A stretch of 64,000 bases of DNA, from the NCBI GenBank assembly GCA_049647585.1, contig JBARXY010000011.1, positions 248,001-312,000 of the forward strand, in the 5' to 3' direction. Origin of the DNA: JAGQSZ01 sp049647585 (lineage in GTDB: Bacteria > Actinomycetota > Acidimicrobiia > Acidimicrobiales > Microtrichaceae). Both the position numbers and the translations under genes were made by a program. Position 1 is the stretch's first letter; each line of letters starts with the position of its first letter. This document shows positions 40,112-49,522 of the stretch, piece after piece. The notes beneath the pieces are model-generated. The model saw only the letters and a program-made list of their open reading frames with translations. It was not told the origin of the DNA and did not search any database.

Positions 40112-42916
40112 ATGACAGAGAACAGCTTCGGGGCAAGGAGTTCGCTTTCCATTGGAGATCGAACCGTCGACATGTTCCGGGTTGATGTCGCCGGCGACTC
40201 GGTGGACCGACTTCCCTACAGCCTGAAGGTTCTGCTCGAGAACCTGCTCCGACACGAGGACGGCGATTCGGTCACCGCTGAGGACATTGGCGCTGTGGCC
40301 AACTGGAAGGGCCACGCCGAGGCCCGCGAGATCGCATTCATGCCGGCGAGGGTCCTGATGCAGGACTTCACGGGGGTTCCAGCCGTCGTGGACCTTGCCG
40401 CGATGCGCGACGGGATCGAGGCCCTCGGTGGGGACCCGGCCCGGGTCAGCCCACAGATTCCCGTGGAGCTGGTCATCGACCACTCCGTGACCGTCGAGTC
40501 ATATGGACGTTTCGATTCGTTCCGGATCAACGCGGACGTCGAGTTCGAGCGGAACATCGAGCGGTACAAGTTCTTGCGATGGGGCCAGCAGGCCTTCGAC
40601 AACTTCCGGGTCGTTCCGCCGGACACCGGGATCTGCCATCAGGTCAACCTGGAGTACCTGTCGCGGGTCGTGTTCGTCGATCCGGAGAAGAACCTGGCCT
40701 ATCCGGACACCCTGGTCGGGACCGACAGCCACACCCCGATGGTCAACGGACTCGGTGTGGTCGGCTGGGGAGTCGGCGGTATCGAAGCTGAGGCCGCACT
40801 GCTCGGGCAACCGATCTCGATGCTGATTCCCCAGGTTGTCGGATTGAAACTGACGGGCGAACTGCCAGAGGGAACTACCGCGACCGACCTGGTTCTGACC
40901 GTCACGGAGCTGCTGAGGTTCCACGGAGTTGTCGGCAAGTTCGTCGAGTTCTTCGGACCCGGCGTGTCGAACATCCCCCTTGAGAACCGAGCGACGATCG
41001 GCAACATGTCTCCCGAGTACGGCTCGACCATCACCGTGTTTCCGATCGATGACGAGACCATTCGATACATGCGCTTCTCTGGCCGCAGCGAGGAGCAGAT
41101 CCAGCTGACCGAGAGTTACGCCAAGGAACAAGGAATGTGGTTCGACCCGAGCGCCGAACCGATCTTCTCCGAGACGGTCGAACTCGATCTGTCGACGGTG
41201 GTTCCCAGCCTCGCCGGGCCATCCAGGCCACAGGACCGCGTGCCCCTCGACCGGGCCAAGGAATTCTTCATGGATGCCTTAGTGACCTCGCTACCGAATA
41301 CCAGCGCGGATGACGCATCCGCCGCATCATTCCCGGCCAGCGATCCGCCCGCAGCATCCGAGGGTGTGACCGGCCGGGGCGAACCCGACCTCAGCTCCAC
41401 CCAGGATGCCACTCTCCACAACGCCTCCGCCGGAGGATCATCAGACCGTGCCAGGGCAAGCGTGCCAGTTGTCATGGACGATGGGGCCGAGGTGGTTCTT
41501 GACCACGGCCACGTGGCCATCGCTGCGATCACAAGCTGTACCAACACCTCAAATCCGTCGGTGATGATCGCCGCGGGCCTGCTCGCCAAGGCAGCCGTCG
41601 AGCGGGGTCTGGCACCGAAGCCGTGGGTCAAGACCTCACTGGCACCCGGCTCACGCGTCGTGGTCGACTATTACCAGGCCGCCGGGCTGACCCCTTACCT
41701 CGAGAAACTCGGATTCAACCTGGTCGGCTTCGGATGTACGAGTTGCATCGGCAACTCCGGTCCCTTGTCCGAGAACGTATCGGCCGCCGTGGAAGAACAT
41801 GGCTTGGCGCTGGTGTCGGTGCTTTCTGGCAACCGCAACTTCGAGGGTCGCATAAACCCCGATGTGAGGATGAACTATCTGATGTCACCGCCTCTGGTCA
41901 TCGCCTATGCGTTGGCCGGAACCATGGACATCGATCTGTTGAATGATCCGCTCGGTCAGAGCCCCGACGGAACCGACGTGTTCCTCAAGGACATCTGGCC
42001 GAATTCGGCAGAGGTCAACTCAACGGTCGAATCGTCGGTGCAGTCGTCGATGTTCCGAAAGACATACGAATCCGTCTTCGACGGCGACGAGCGTTGGGCG
42101 TCGTTGGACATCCCAGAGGGCACCCGATTCGAGTGGGACAACGAGCACTCGACCTATATCCACCAGCCGCCTTTCTTCGAAGGTATGCCTGCTGTCCCCG
42201 AACCCCTGAAGGATGTTGCTGGCGCAAGGGTCCTGGCCCTCTTGGGCGACAGCGTGACCACAGACCACATATCGCCGGCCGGAATGATCAAGCCAGATTC
42301 ACCCGCCGGTGAGTGGCTCCAGAGTCATGGTGTGGAGCGCCATGACTTCAACTCCTACGGATCCCGCCGCGGCAACCACGAGGTGATGATTCGTGGCACC
42401 TTCGGCAACGTCAGACTCAGGAACCAGCTCGCACCCGGGACAGAGGGCGGATTCAGCGTGCACCTCCCCGACGGCGAGGAAATGAGCATCTATGACGCCT
42501 CGATGAAGTATCAGTCCGAAGGCGTTCCCCTGCTCGTGATAGCCGGCAAGGAATACGGCTCCGGATCCTCCAGGGATTGGGCTGCCAAGGGCACCGTGCT
42601 GCTCGGCGCCAAGGCCGTGATCGCCAAAAGTTTCGAGCGGATCCACCGGTCCAACCTGATCGGTATGGGCGTCCTGCCGCTGCAGTTCCTCGATGGCGAA
42701 GGGGCCGAGGAACTGGGGCTGACAGGTCATGAGGTCTTCAAGATCGAGGGTCTCGACGGACTGAACGTCGGTGACCCGATGCCCGAGCGGCTCTCGGTTG
42801 GAGCAGACGGGAAGTCCTTCGAGGTGAAGCTGCGGATCGATACTCCGAAGGAGTCCGACTACTTCTACCACGGCGGAATTCTGCAGTACGTCCTGCGCCA
42901 ACTCGCTGCCGACTGA
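40112..42916 (+). CDS. acnA: Aconitate hydratase A
   Basis: 934 residues. [4Fe-4S] ligands Cys476 (SCTNTSNP), Cys542 and Cys545 (GCTSCIGNSGPL); swivelling C-terminal domain with YGSRRGNHEVMIRGTFGNVR and KEYGSGSSRDWAAKG. Interconverts citrate and isocitrate in the TCA cycle. An Ala/Ser/Gly-rich insert of about 70 residues lies between the first domains (about 395-465), a common actinobacterial length variant. ATG 40112 follows GGAAGGA; longer frames run through the operator. Its cluster makes it a natural target of Fe-S/NO control. Confidence 0.96.
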   Translation: MTENSFGARSSLSIGDRTVDMFRVDVAGDSVDRLPYSLKVLLENLLRHEDGDSVTAEDIGAVANWKGHAEAREIAFMPARVLMQDFTGVPAVVDLAAMRDGIEALGGDPARVSPQIPVELVIDHSVTVESYGRFDSFRINADVEFERNIERYKFLRWGQQAFDNFRVVPPDTGICHQVNLEYLSRVVFVDPEKNLAYPDTLVGTDSHTPMVNGLGVVGWGVGGIEAEAALLGQPISMLIPQVVGLKLTGELPEGTTATDLVLTVTELLRFHGVVGKFVEFFGPGVSNIPLENRATIGNMSPEYGSTITVFPIDDETIRYMRFSGRSEEQIQLTESYAKEQGMWFDPSAEPIFSETVELDLSTVVPSLAGPSRPQDRVPLDRAKEFFMDALVTSLPNTSADDASAASFPASDPPAASEGVTGRGEPDLSSTQDATLHNASAGGSSDRARASVPVVMDDGAEVVLDHGHVAIAAITSCTNTSNPSVMIAAGLLAKAAVERGLAPKPWVKTSLAPGSRVVVDYYQAAGLTPYLEKLGFNLVGFGCTSCIGNSGPLSENVSAAVEEHGLALVSVLSGNRNFEGRINPDVRMNYLMSPPLVIAYALAGTMDIDLLNDPLGQSPDGTDVFLKDIWPNSAEVNSTVESSVQSSMFRKTYESVFDGDERWASLDIPEGTRFEWDNEHSTYIHQPPFFEGMPAVPEPLKDVAGARVLALLGDSVTTDHISPAGMIKPDSPAGEWLQSHGVERHDFNSYGSRRGNHEVMIRGTFGNVRLRNQLAPGTEGGFSVHLPDGEEMSIYDASMKYQSEGVPLLVIAGKEYGSGSSRDWAAKGTVLLGAKAVIAKSFERIHRSNLIGMGVLPLQFLDGEGAEELGLTGHEVFKIEGLDGLNVGDPMPERLSVGADGKSFEVKLRIDTPKESDYFYHGGILQYVLRQLAAD

Positions 42917-42989
42917 GAACGCTCCGATCAGTCCTCCACGGCTTCCCATCAGCCCTACAGTCGTCATCGATGCCGAGCACGTCAGACCA

Positions 42990-43595
42990 GTGTCCGAACT
43001 AGATCCGAAGCGTCTTCCCCGCGGTCGCCACGGCCTGAGCCGGGAAGAGGTGGAATCAGATCAGCGGATCCGGATCATCACCGGTCTGGCGGAGTCGGTC
43101 AGGACCCGGGGCTATCTGGACACCTCGGTTGCATCGATAATCAGGGCAGCCGGTGTTTCGAGGGAAACCTTCTACCACCTGTTCGACTCGAAGCTCGACT
43201 GCTACCTGAGCGCCTTCGACTTCATGGCGGACCTACTCATGGGGCACCTCGCGAAGGTGGCCAGCGCTGGGGGCGATCCAATCGATCGCTTCGAGGCCGC
43301 GCTCAGGGCATATCTAGGAGCGCTGAACCTCGACCCCGGCTTCGCACGACTACTACTGGTCGAGGTATATGCCGCTGGGCAGGAAGCGATGCAACGAAGG
43401 GACCAGATCCAGGTCCAGTTCGTGCATGCCGTGATGCAGGTTCTCGAACTCGACAGCGAGGATGAGTTCGCAGTTCGAATGTTGGTTTCCGCGGTGGCGA
43501 CGATGGTCACCGGTCCATTGGTCCGCGGGGACAGCGACGCACTGGCTGATCTAAGCGAGCCGATCATGGACGAGGTCCGTCGGCGTTTCACCTGA
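42990..43595 (+). CDS. TetR-family regulator downstream of aconitase
   Basis: 201 residues. HTH: SVRTRGYLDTSVASIIRAAGVSRETFYHLFDSKLDCYLSAF, then a helical ligand domain. GTG start 42990, 73 nt after acnA. In Corynebacterium a TetR protein, AcnR, encoded next to acn represses it; position suggests a parallel, but the proteins cannot be equated from this sequence alone. No Shine-Dalgarno is obvious. Confidence 0.8.
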   Translation: MSELDPKRLPRGRHGLSREEVESDQRIRIITGLAESVRTRGYLDTSVASIIRAAGVSRETFYHLFDSKLDCYLSAFDFMADLLMGHLAKVASAGGDPIDRFEAALRAYLGALNLDPGFARLLLVEVYAAGQEAMQRRDQIQVQFVHAVMQVLELDSEDEFAVRMLVSAVATMVTGPLVRGDSDALADLSEPIMDEVRRRFT

Positions 43596-43600
43596 AAAAT

Positions 43601-43675
43601 GGATAGGTCCGGCCCCCATTGCCGCTTGCACTCGGCGAAACCGCCGGGCACTGCAGCGCTGAGCCGGACCTATCC
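43601..43675. ncRNA. Structured 75-nt element between convergent genes
   Basis: A perfect 13-bp closing stem (GGATAGGTCCGGC at 43601-43613, GCCGGACCTATCC at 43663-43675) encloses 49 nt that contain an inner CGGCG - AAAC - CGCCG hairpin. It begins 5 nt after the TetR stop. Best explanation is a bidirectional terminator; a small structured RNA is possible. The rest of 43676-43731 shows nothing. Confidence 0.5.
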
Positions 43676-43731
43676 GGACCTCGACCGACGGGACGTGCGG
43701 TCGAGTTCTCGAGGCTGAGGTCTTGAGGGAC

Positions 43732-44217
43732 TCAGCCGACTGTGATCTTGCCCTTCATACCGGCAGCCTCGTGACCGGCAACCTGGCAGATGAACGTGTA
43801 CTCGCCCGGAGCCAGACCGGCTAGGTCCAACTCGCCCTTACCGCCGGGATCGATCATCTCGGAGGCGAGGTCGCCAATGGCCAAATCGTGGGCCATCTCG
43901 CCAGTGTTGGACAACATCAACTTGCCGTCTGCCGCAACCTTGATGTCGTTGGGATCGAAGGCGAACTCCTTCATCGACACATCGACCGATGCCGGTCCGC
44001 CTTCCCCGCTCGTCGCTGCTTTGGCGGAGCCTCCACCTTGGCCGCTCACCTCGACAGCACGGGCTGCCAGACCGATGGCGAACACTGCCGCCACCATGGC
44101 AAAGATTCCGAAGATGAAACCGACTACCGCCAAGGTTTCAAAATTCATTCCCCGCTTCGGAGGCTCCGGGGCATGTGTTGTCGCCGGTTGAATTGTTGGG
44201 TCCTTCAAATCAGTCAT
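43732..44217 (-). CDS. Membrane-anchored cupredoxin
   Basis: 161 residues. One membrane helix (LAVVGFIFGIFAMVAAVFAIG) then an exported type-1 copper domain: MAHDLAIGD supplies His, YTFICQVAGHEAAGMKG supplies Cys, His and Met. Electron donor candidate for the NirK-like protein encoded 10 nt upstream in the same operon. GAGGAG 6 nt before ATG 44217. Ends at the 43601-43675 element. Confidence 0.88.
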   Translation of the reverse strand: MTDLKDPTIQPATTHAPEPPKRGMNFETLAVVGFIFGIFAMVAAVFAIGLAARAVEVSGQGGGSAKAATSGEGGPASVDVSMKEFAFDPNDIKVAADGKLMLSNTGEMAHDLAIGDLASEMIDPGGKGELDLAGLAPGEYTFICQVAGHEAAGMKGKITVG

Positions 44218-44227
44218 TTGCTGCTCC

Positions 44228-45349
44228 TCAGTGGCCCATGCTGCCGTCAGCAGGTGCCTCGACGTCTCCGACCTGGAAGACGCCGAGGGCGCCCTTACCG
44301 GGGTTGGCGAACTTGTGCGTTGCGAATGGGTACAAACCCACCTCGTCAAAGGTGAACTCGACGAATCCACCCTGGGCAGGCTGCAGATCCAGTGCCTGGG
44401 ATCCACCCTTGTTGCTGTCGGGACGCAGCAGGTAGTTGCCTTCCTTGTAGACCGTGTCGAAGATCGTCCCGATCACGTGGAACGAGCAGTTCTCCGACGG
44501 GCCCACGTCCGAGACCCAGGCCCGGACCCGTTCGCCCACTTCAACCCGGATGGGACGGTGGACGTACTGGCTGGCGTAACCGTTGAAGACGACCAGGTCC
44601 CACTGTTCATTGGCCATCTTGTTCATGTCGCCCGGCTCACCTTCCGGGCCGAGGTAGAACTCGGACTGCACGAAGACGAACTCGTGATCGACCGGGGCCA
44701 GGTCCGGCGGGTCGATGATCAGGGCCCCGTACATTCCGGTCCCGATGTGATGAAGGACCGGCGGGGTACCGCAGTGGTACATGTAGATGCCGTGGTGCTT
44801 CGCTTCGAAGGGATACTCGAGGGTCTCGCCGGGCTGGATGGTTGCCATCCGGACATTCGGGGCCACCTTTGAAGCGTGGAAGTCGATGGAGTGACCCACC
44901 GTTCCCTCGTTCTTCAATGTGAAGTTGAACTTGTCCCCGATTCGGCCCCGGTAGACGGGCCCGGGGACAACGCCGTCGAAGTTCCACAGGTTCTGGGTGA
45001 CCCCAGGTGCGACCTCACCGACATCCTCGCGGGCTGTGATGGTTATCGTCCGGGTGGTCTCGGCTGTGGCAGGGGGCAATACCGGATCTGCCGCCTTGAA
45101 GTCATCCTTGGGCATTGCGTTGGGGTCGAAGACGGCGAACGCCTTGCCGCCGCTATCGGTTGCTGGTGCACCTCCCGGAGCGGCCGCAGTGCCGTTGTTA
45201 CCCTGGACCACGGTCTGGTCCGGCCACGCTGCGGCTGCGGCCACGCCCACAAGAGTCGCAGCTCCGACACCGCCAACGGTGGCGCCGACAACGGCTCGCC
45301 GACTCAGGACTTCTTGTCCCCCCGGTTCGACACTTCTCTGCTTGCTCAT
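44228..45349 (-). CDS. nirK: NirK-type copper-containing nitrite reductase (two-domain multicopper protein)
   Basis: 373 residues. Tat signal SRRAVVGATVGG (about 16-27). Residues aligned with NirK: type-1 Cu His153, Cys193, His201, Met206; type-2 Cu His158, His192, His291; the catalytic Asp of the I-D-F-H-A block is Asp156. Reduces nitrite to NO outside the membrane. AAGGGAG 8 nt before ATG 45349. A laccase-like two-domain oxidase is the alternative, but the ligand spacing fits NirK. Confidence 0.85.
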   Translation of the reverse strand: MSKQRSVEPGGQEVLSRRAVVGATVGGVGAATLVGVAAAAAWPDQTVVQGNNGTAAAPGGAPATDSGGKAFAVFDPNAMPKDDFKAADPVLPPATAETTRTITITAREDVGEVAPGVTQNLWNFDGVVPGPVYRGRIGDKFNFTLKNEGTVGHSIDFHASKVAPNVRMATIQPGETLEYPFEAKHHGIYMYHCGTPPVLHHIGTGMYGALIIDPPDLAPVDHEFVFVQSEFYLGPEGEPGDMNKMANEQWDLVVFNGYASQYVHRPIRVEVGERVRAWVSDVGPSENCSFHVIGTIFDTVYKEGNYLLRPDSNKGGSQALDLQPAQGGFVEFTFDEVGLYPFATHKFANPGKGALGVFQVGDVEAPADGSMGH

Positions 45350-45406
45350 CGTCGGCGCTCCCTTCGATTGCCACCCAGTTTGGCGGGCAATCCCTGAATC
45401 CATATT

Positions 45407-45459
45407 CCTTAAGTATGAGACTAAAGGATTAGTGGACCGAACGTCTATCTCATTTAAGG
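45407..45459. promoter_or_regulatory. Inverted repeat in the nirK promoter region
   Basis: CCTTAAGTATGAGA (45407-45420) and TCTCATTTAAGG (45448-45459) are inverted copies (12 of 13 with one gap) about 27 nt apart, in the AT-rich spacer 45350-45533 between nirK and the GH15 gene. Candidate operator pair; regulator unknown. Confidence 0.4.
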
Positions 45460-45533
45460 GTCATGCGTCACGAAGTGATCGTCGGCGGTGATCGGACTTC
45501 TTCGAAATATGCGATCTGGAGGACCAGTGCCCC

Positions 45534-47324
45534 TCAGCGCCGTTTCCTCTCATTGGCGGGACCGCTCGCCTGCGACAGATTCAGCGCAGTGCCGGCCAGT
45601 CCAACGTGCGAGAACGCCTGTGGAAAATTCCCGAGCATCCGACCGGCCACCGGGTCGTATTCCTCGGACAACAGCCCGACATCGTTTCGGAGCGCAAGTA
45701 GTCGTTCGAACTGGGCCTCGGCCTCGTCGACCCGACCACATAGCGCCAGTGCATCGGCGAGCCAGAACGAGCACAGCAGGAACGCGCCCTCCTCGCCTGC
45801 CATCCCATCACTCGGACTGGACCCGTCCGTCGGATACCGGGCGATGAAACCGTCGACACTCAGTTCCCGTCGAATGGCTTCCACGGTGCTGCCCACCCGG
45901 GGGTCATCCGGTGGGAGGAATCCGACCATCGGAATCATCAACAGACTGGCATCGAGCTCGGACGATCCATAGGACTGGGTGAAGGTGGATCGCTCGGCGT
46001 CCCAGCCGAGTTCGCACACCTCACGATGGATCTCATCTCTGGTCGCAGCCCACTTCGTCGTGTCTCCCTCTTCGTGGAACTGTTCGATGCTCCTCACTGC
46101 CCTGTCGAACGCCACCCAGCTCATGACTTTCGAGTGCACGTAGTGGCGGGGGTCGCCTCGAATCTCCCACAAACCTGAGTCGGGCTCGCGCCAGCCCGAC
46201 TCGAGCCAATCGAGAAGGGCCTGCTCCACGTGCCAGGTCTCGGGCTCGGCGGCGAGTCCGGACCGACGTGCCTGGTAGAGCGTGTCGATGACCTCGCCGT
46301 AGACATCGAGCTGACGTTGAGATGCGGCGCCGTTACCGACGCGCACCGGTCGGCTGCCCTCATAGCCCGACAACCAGCCAAGCTCGAGCTCTGGCAACTG
46401 CCGCTCACCACCCAGGCCGTACATGATCTGTATCTGGCCCGGGTCCCCGGCAACGGCTCGCAGCAACCAGTCGCGCCATGCAACTGCCTCACTCTCGTAA
46501 CCAGCGGACAGCAGGACCTGAAGGCTGAAGGTGGCGTCACGCAACCAGCAGTAGCGATAATCCCAATTCCTCACGCCACCAATGACTTCGGGCAACGAAG
46601 TCGTCGGTGCGGCGACTATGCCGCCAGTAGGCGAATAGGTGAGCGCTTTGAGGACGATCAATGAGGACCTGAGCTCTGTTTCCCAGCGCCCTCCCCCGGT
46701 GCACTGATTAGCCCAGCTGTGCCACCACTCCACAGTGTTCACGATCGTCGTGAAGGGGTCCGCCCTCAGAGGTGCCGGTTCGACCGAGGGGTGCCACGTG
46801 AGTACGAAGGGAACACGATCACCCTTGCCGACCGTGAAGGATGCCCGGGTCGTCATGTCCTCGCCGTGGACCTCGACACCCGAGGCGAGTTCGAGCGCGT
46901 TCGGCCCGGCGACCAACGACATCACTCCATCGTTGTTGCGGACCCATGGGACCGTTGCTCCAAAATCGAAACGGACCACTAGGTCCATATCCATCTGCAC
47001 AGTGCCCGAGATGCCCTCGACGAGCCTCACGATATCGGGCGAGGTGGTCCGGATCGGCATGCAGTCGGTGACTCTGACGACCCCCTCGGGAGTCGTGTAT
47101 TCGGTTTCGAGAACTAGCGAGTCCGGCAGATAGCGGCGCTTGACTGTGTGCCCAGAACCGGCAGGGGCCAGCTTCCAACGCCCATTGCCTCGGTCACCCA
47201 ACAGGGCAGCGAAACAAGCGGGTGAATCAAATCTGGGAAGGCACAACCAATCGATCGACCCGTCCCTGCCGACCAAGGCGGAGGTTTGAGTGTCGCCGAT
47301 CATGGCGTAGTCCTCTATGCGCAC
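45534..47324 (-). CDS. GH15-family glycoside hydrolase (trehalase/glucoamylase type)
   Basis: 596 residues. N-terminal MRIEDYAMIGDTQTSALVGRDGSIDWLCLPRFDSPA (a GH15 hallmark, given here as its start), then GGVRNWDYRYCWLRDATFSLQVL in the (alpha/alpha)6 barrel and DAERSTFTQSYGSSELDASLLMIP near the C-terminus. Mycobacterial members are phosphate-stimulated trehalases, so trehalose is the best substrate guess. GTG start at 47324. Confidence 0.88.
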   Translation of the reverse strand: MRIEDYAMIGDTQTSALVGRDGSIDWLCLPRFDSPACFAALLGDRGNGRWKLAPAGSGHTVKRRYLPDSLVLETEYTTPEGVVRVTDCMPIRTTSPDIVRLVEGISGTVQMDMDLVVRFDFGATVPWVRNNDGVMSLVAGPNALELASGVEVHGEDMTTRASFTVGKGDRVPFVLTWHPSVEPAPLRADPFTTIVNTVEWWHSWANQCTGGGRWETELRSSLIVLKALTYSPTGGIVAAPTTSLPEVIGGVRNWDYRYCWLRDATFSLQVLLSAGYESEAVAWRDWLLRAVAGDPGQIQIMYGLGGERQLPELELGWLSGYEGSRPVRVGNGAASQRQLDVYGEVIDTLYQARRSGLAAEPETWHVEQALLDWLESGWREPDSGLWEIRGDPRHYVHSKVMSWVAFDRAVRSIEQFHEEGDTTKWAATRDEIHREVCELGWDAERSTFTQSYGSSELDASLLMIPMVGFLPPDDPRVGSTVEAIRRELSVDGFIARYPTDGSSPSDGMAGEEGAFLLCSFWLADALALCGRVDEAEAQFERLLALRNDVGLLSEEYDPVAGRMLGNFPQAFSHVGLAGTALNLSQASGPANERKRR

Positions 47325-47364
47325 CAGACCAGCTTGTCACTCACCGAGTGACCCCGTCCGGCAT

Positions 47365-47592
47365 TCAGCGCCAGTAGTTGTTCGCCGCTGCAACGGTTGC
47401 AAACTCGATGGCGACCACATGTGCGGCCATGGTCAAAGACTCGGCGTTGTTGGCGTAGTCGGGACGGAGCTCGTTTCTCACATCCTCGTCCGGCTGGATC
47501 GCCTTGATCGACAGTCTCGCCATCTTCAGAGCTAGGGCTCGGCCCTCTTCGGGTGTTGCGGTGATGAGTGTCTCGGCCGGAAGTAGCGCCAT
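47365..47592 (-). CDS. Hexameric tyrosine-coordinated haem protein (HTHP family)
   Basis: 75 residues, TLITATPEEGRALALKMAR, SIKAIQPDEDVRNELRPDY, NAESLTMAAHVVAIEFATVAAANNYWR. This matches HTHP, a rare haem protein first described from Silicibacter/Ruegeria pomeroyi that forms a hexamer binding haem through a Tyr (here Tyr46) and has weak peroxidase/catalase activity. AGGAGAG 8 nt before ATG. Physiological role unknown; no signal peptide. Confidence 0.82.
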   Translation of the reverse strand: MALLPAETLITATPEEGRALALKMARLSIKAIQPDEDVRNELRPDYANNAESLTMAAHVVAIEFATVAAANNYWR

Positions 47593-47645
47593 TGAATTAT
47601 CTCTCCTGTGTTGTTTTTGTACTTGGTGTTTGGGACTTCTTGGGC

Positions 47646-48131
47646 TCAGGCGTTACGGACCCATGACATTGCGAGGCCGACGGGAATGCTGAGCAGCACG
47701 AAGGTCGCCAGTCCCCGGTAGATGACCAGTAGCGCCCCCGGGGCGGAGCCCCTGATGAGTCGCACCCCCGTGAGGAATGACCAGAGCGCCACGGCCAGGA
47801 TCAGACCTCCGACGGAAGTGACCAGCGCGGACCCCAGTAAGGAACCCACGACCACGCCCAGATTGCCGAGGTTCCAGGTCAGGACTTCACGCCGAACCAA
47901 GTTCGGCTCGGGCGCGACCAGAGCTAGAGCCGACTGACCGATACCGAGTCCGATCTGCGCCACACCCCCCACCAGGACGAGATATGCAGCGAGCCAGGAG
48001 CCGTCACCCAGATCGAGAGGGCCGGTCACGGCTGCGACCAGGCCACCGGCGACGACACATGCGGAGCCGATAACGAGGAAGTAATTGAGCGAAGGCCAGC
48101 GGTCGATCAGCTCCTCGCTGGAGAACTTCAT
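47646..48131 (-). CDS. Five-helix membrane protein, unknown function
   Basis: 161 residues. Hydrophobic segments LNYFLVIGSACVVAGGLVAAV, AAYLVLVGGVAQIGLGIGQSAL, NLGVVVGSLLGSALVTSVGG, LILAVALWSFLTGVRLIR and GLATFVLLSIPVGLAMSWV. GGGAG 7 nt before ATG 48131. It is the nearest neighbour of the HTHP gene in the same direction (53 nt), so a functional link is plausible. No family recognised. Confidence 0.7.
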   Translation of the reverse strand: MKFSSEELIDRWPSLNYFLVIGSACVVAGGLVAAVTGPLDLGDGSWLAAYLVLVGGVAQIGLGIGQSALALVAPEPNLVRREVLTWNLGNLGVVVGSLLGSALVTSVGGLILAVALWSFLTGVRLIRGSAPGALLVIYRGLATFVLLSIPVGLAMSWVRNA

Positions 48132-48220
48132 CTGGCGACTCCCACCTGGTGTCCACCCTGGCGAATCACCAGGTGCACCCACCACGAGTCAGGTGCCGTT
48201 GGACACCATACCGATTATTT

Positions 48221-49522
48221 CTAGCGAGTGGTAGAACAATCTACCCGCCGTCGGTCTTCACGATTCTTTCGCTTGTACATGTTCTGATCGCTGCGACTGA
48301 TCAGCGTGGCGAGATCGTCCGGGGACCTTGCCATCGAGACTCCGATGCTCACCGAAACCGACAGGGTTTCGCATTGGAGCGCCATTGGCTGGGAAACCGC
48401 TGCCTCGAGTCGATCCCTGGTCGACTCCAGTTCCTCAGGACCCAGACCGTGACAAAGCACCACGAACTCGTCTCCCCCGACCCGCGCAACGATGTCACCG
48501 TCACGGGTCAGGTTCTCGATCCGCCTGGCGACGGTGGTGAGCACTGTGTCCCCCACTTCGTGACCCCAGGAGTCGTTGACTCCCTTGAAGTTGTCGAGAT
48601 CCACGAACAACGCACCAGCCGGGAAACGTCCAATCTCGGATTCGAGTGCATCGACACGTTCTTCGAAAGCCCGACGGTTGAGCAGCCCGGTCAGGTAGTC
48701 AGTCGTCGCGCTGATTCGGAGGATCCGATCGGTTTCGACACGACCGAATGCGACAGCAGCGAGAGTCGTGGTGCGTTCCATGACATAGAGGTCGTACGGA
48801 CTCGGGCCGCCGACACGAACTGCCGGCATGACGAGTAGTCCGTGCAGACCCTGCGGAGACGCAGTAGGGATTGGAATAAGCCAGCGTTGCTCATCGTGGC
48901 TGACGTATGCAGTGGGCTTATCTCGCAGAAGTCGCAACAGTGCAGCACTGTCGCCCAGGGTGTCATCCCATTCCGATCCGTGGACTACGACCTCGCCTCC
49001 GATGTCGTGGATCATCCAAGCACTGCTCAGGTTGAACTGCGCCCGCAGCAACTCGACGATCGCGTCGAAGCTGTGGCCGGCTGCCCCCTTGCCGAGTTCT
49101 TCGAGCACCAGGTCAAGGGCACGACGCTCAGCCGCCGGTCGGATTACGCACAACAGGCGACCTTCGGGGTCCACCACCCGCCCGGACAGACACATGGGCG
49201 TCCAATCACCGGAGTGGGCCTTCACACGAACGGGGATCTCCACCGTCGAGGCGGCCGAGGGCCTATCCAGCGCTGCAGCTGCGTCGCCGATGACTTCGAG
49301 CGCCATCGGGAGCACTTCGTCGATGTCATCGACGTGGACCAGATCCATGACGTGCTTGCCGTCGACGTGACCGTCCGGGTATCCGAGAAGTCTGGAGAAT
49401 CCCGCGCTGACCCAGTTGATCGTCAGATCCGGATCCAACAGGACCACGGCATAGGGGAAACGATCGTTGAAGAGCTCAAAGGATCTCCTTGTGATCTCTG
49501 CGTCGTCCCGATCTCTCACCAC
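48221..49522 (-). CDS. PAS-GGDEF diguanylate cyclase
   Basis: 433 residues: PAS-like FPYAVVLLDPDLTINWVSAGFSRLLGYPDG (about 20-50), a GAF-like middle region (about 145-260), and a C-terminal GGDEF domain with RVGGDEFVVL. RDGD five residues before it is an intact allosteric I-site (RxxD). Makes cyclic di-GMP; product-inhibited. GTG start. Sits alone between the membrane protein and phoD. Confidence 0.92.
   Translation of the reverse strand: MVRDRDDAEITRRSFELFNDRFPYAVVLLDPDLTINWVSAGFSRLLGYPDGHVDGKHVMDLVHVDDIDEVLPMALEVIGDAAAALDRPSAASTVEIPVRVKAHSGDWTPMCLSGRVVDPEGRLLCVIRPAAERRALDLVLEELGKGAAGHSFDAIVELLRAQFNLSSAWMIHDIGGEVVVHGSEWDDTLGDSAALLRLLRDKPTAYVSHDEQRWLIPIPTASPQGLHGLLVMPAVRVGGPSPYDLYVMERTTTLAAVAFGRVETDRILRISATTDYLTGLLNRRAFEERVDALESEIGRFPAGALFVDLDNFKGVNDSWGHEVGDTVLTTVARRIENLTRDGDIVARVGGDEFVVLCHGLGPEELESTRDRLEAAVSQPMALQCETLSVSVSIGVSMARSPDDLATLISRSDQNMYKRKNREDRRRVDCSTTR

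Noticed and set aside
45534..47324. GH15 enzyme as glucoamylase
   Set aside because: Not excluded, but mycobacterial relatives are trehalases; left as family-level call.
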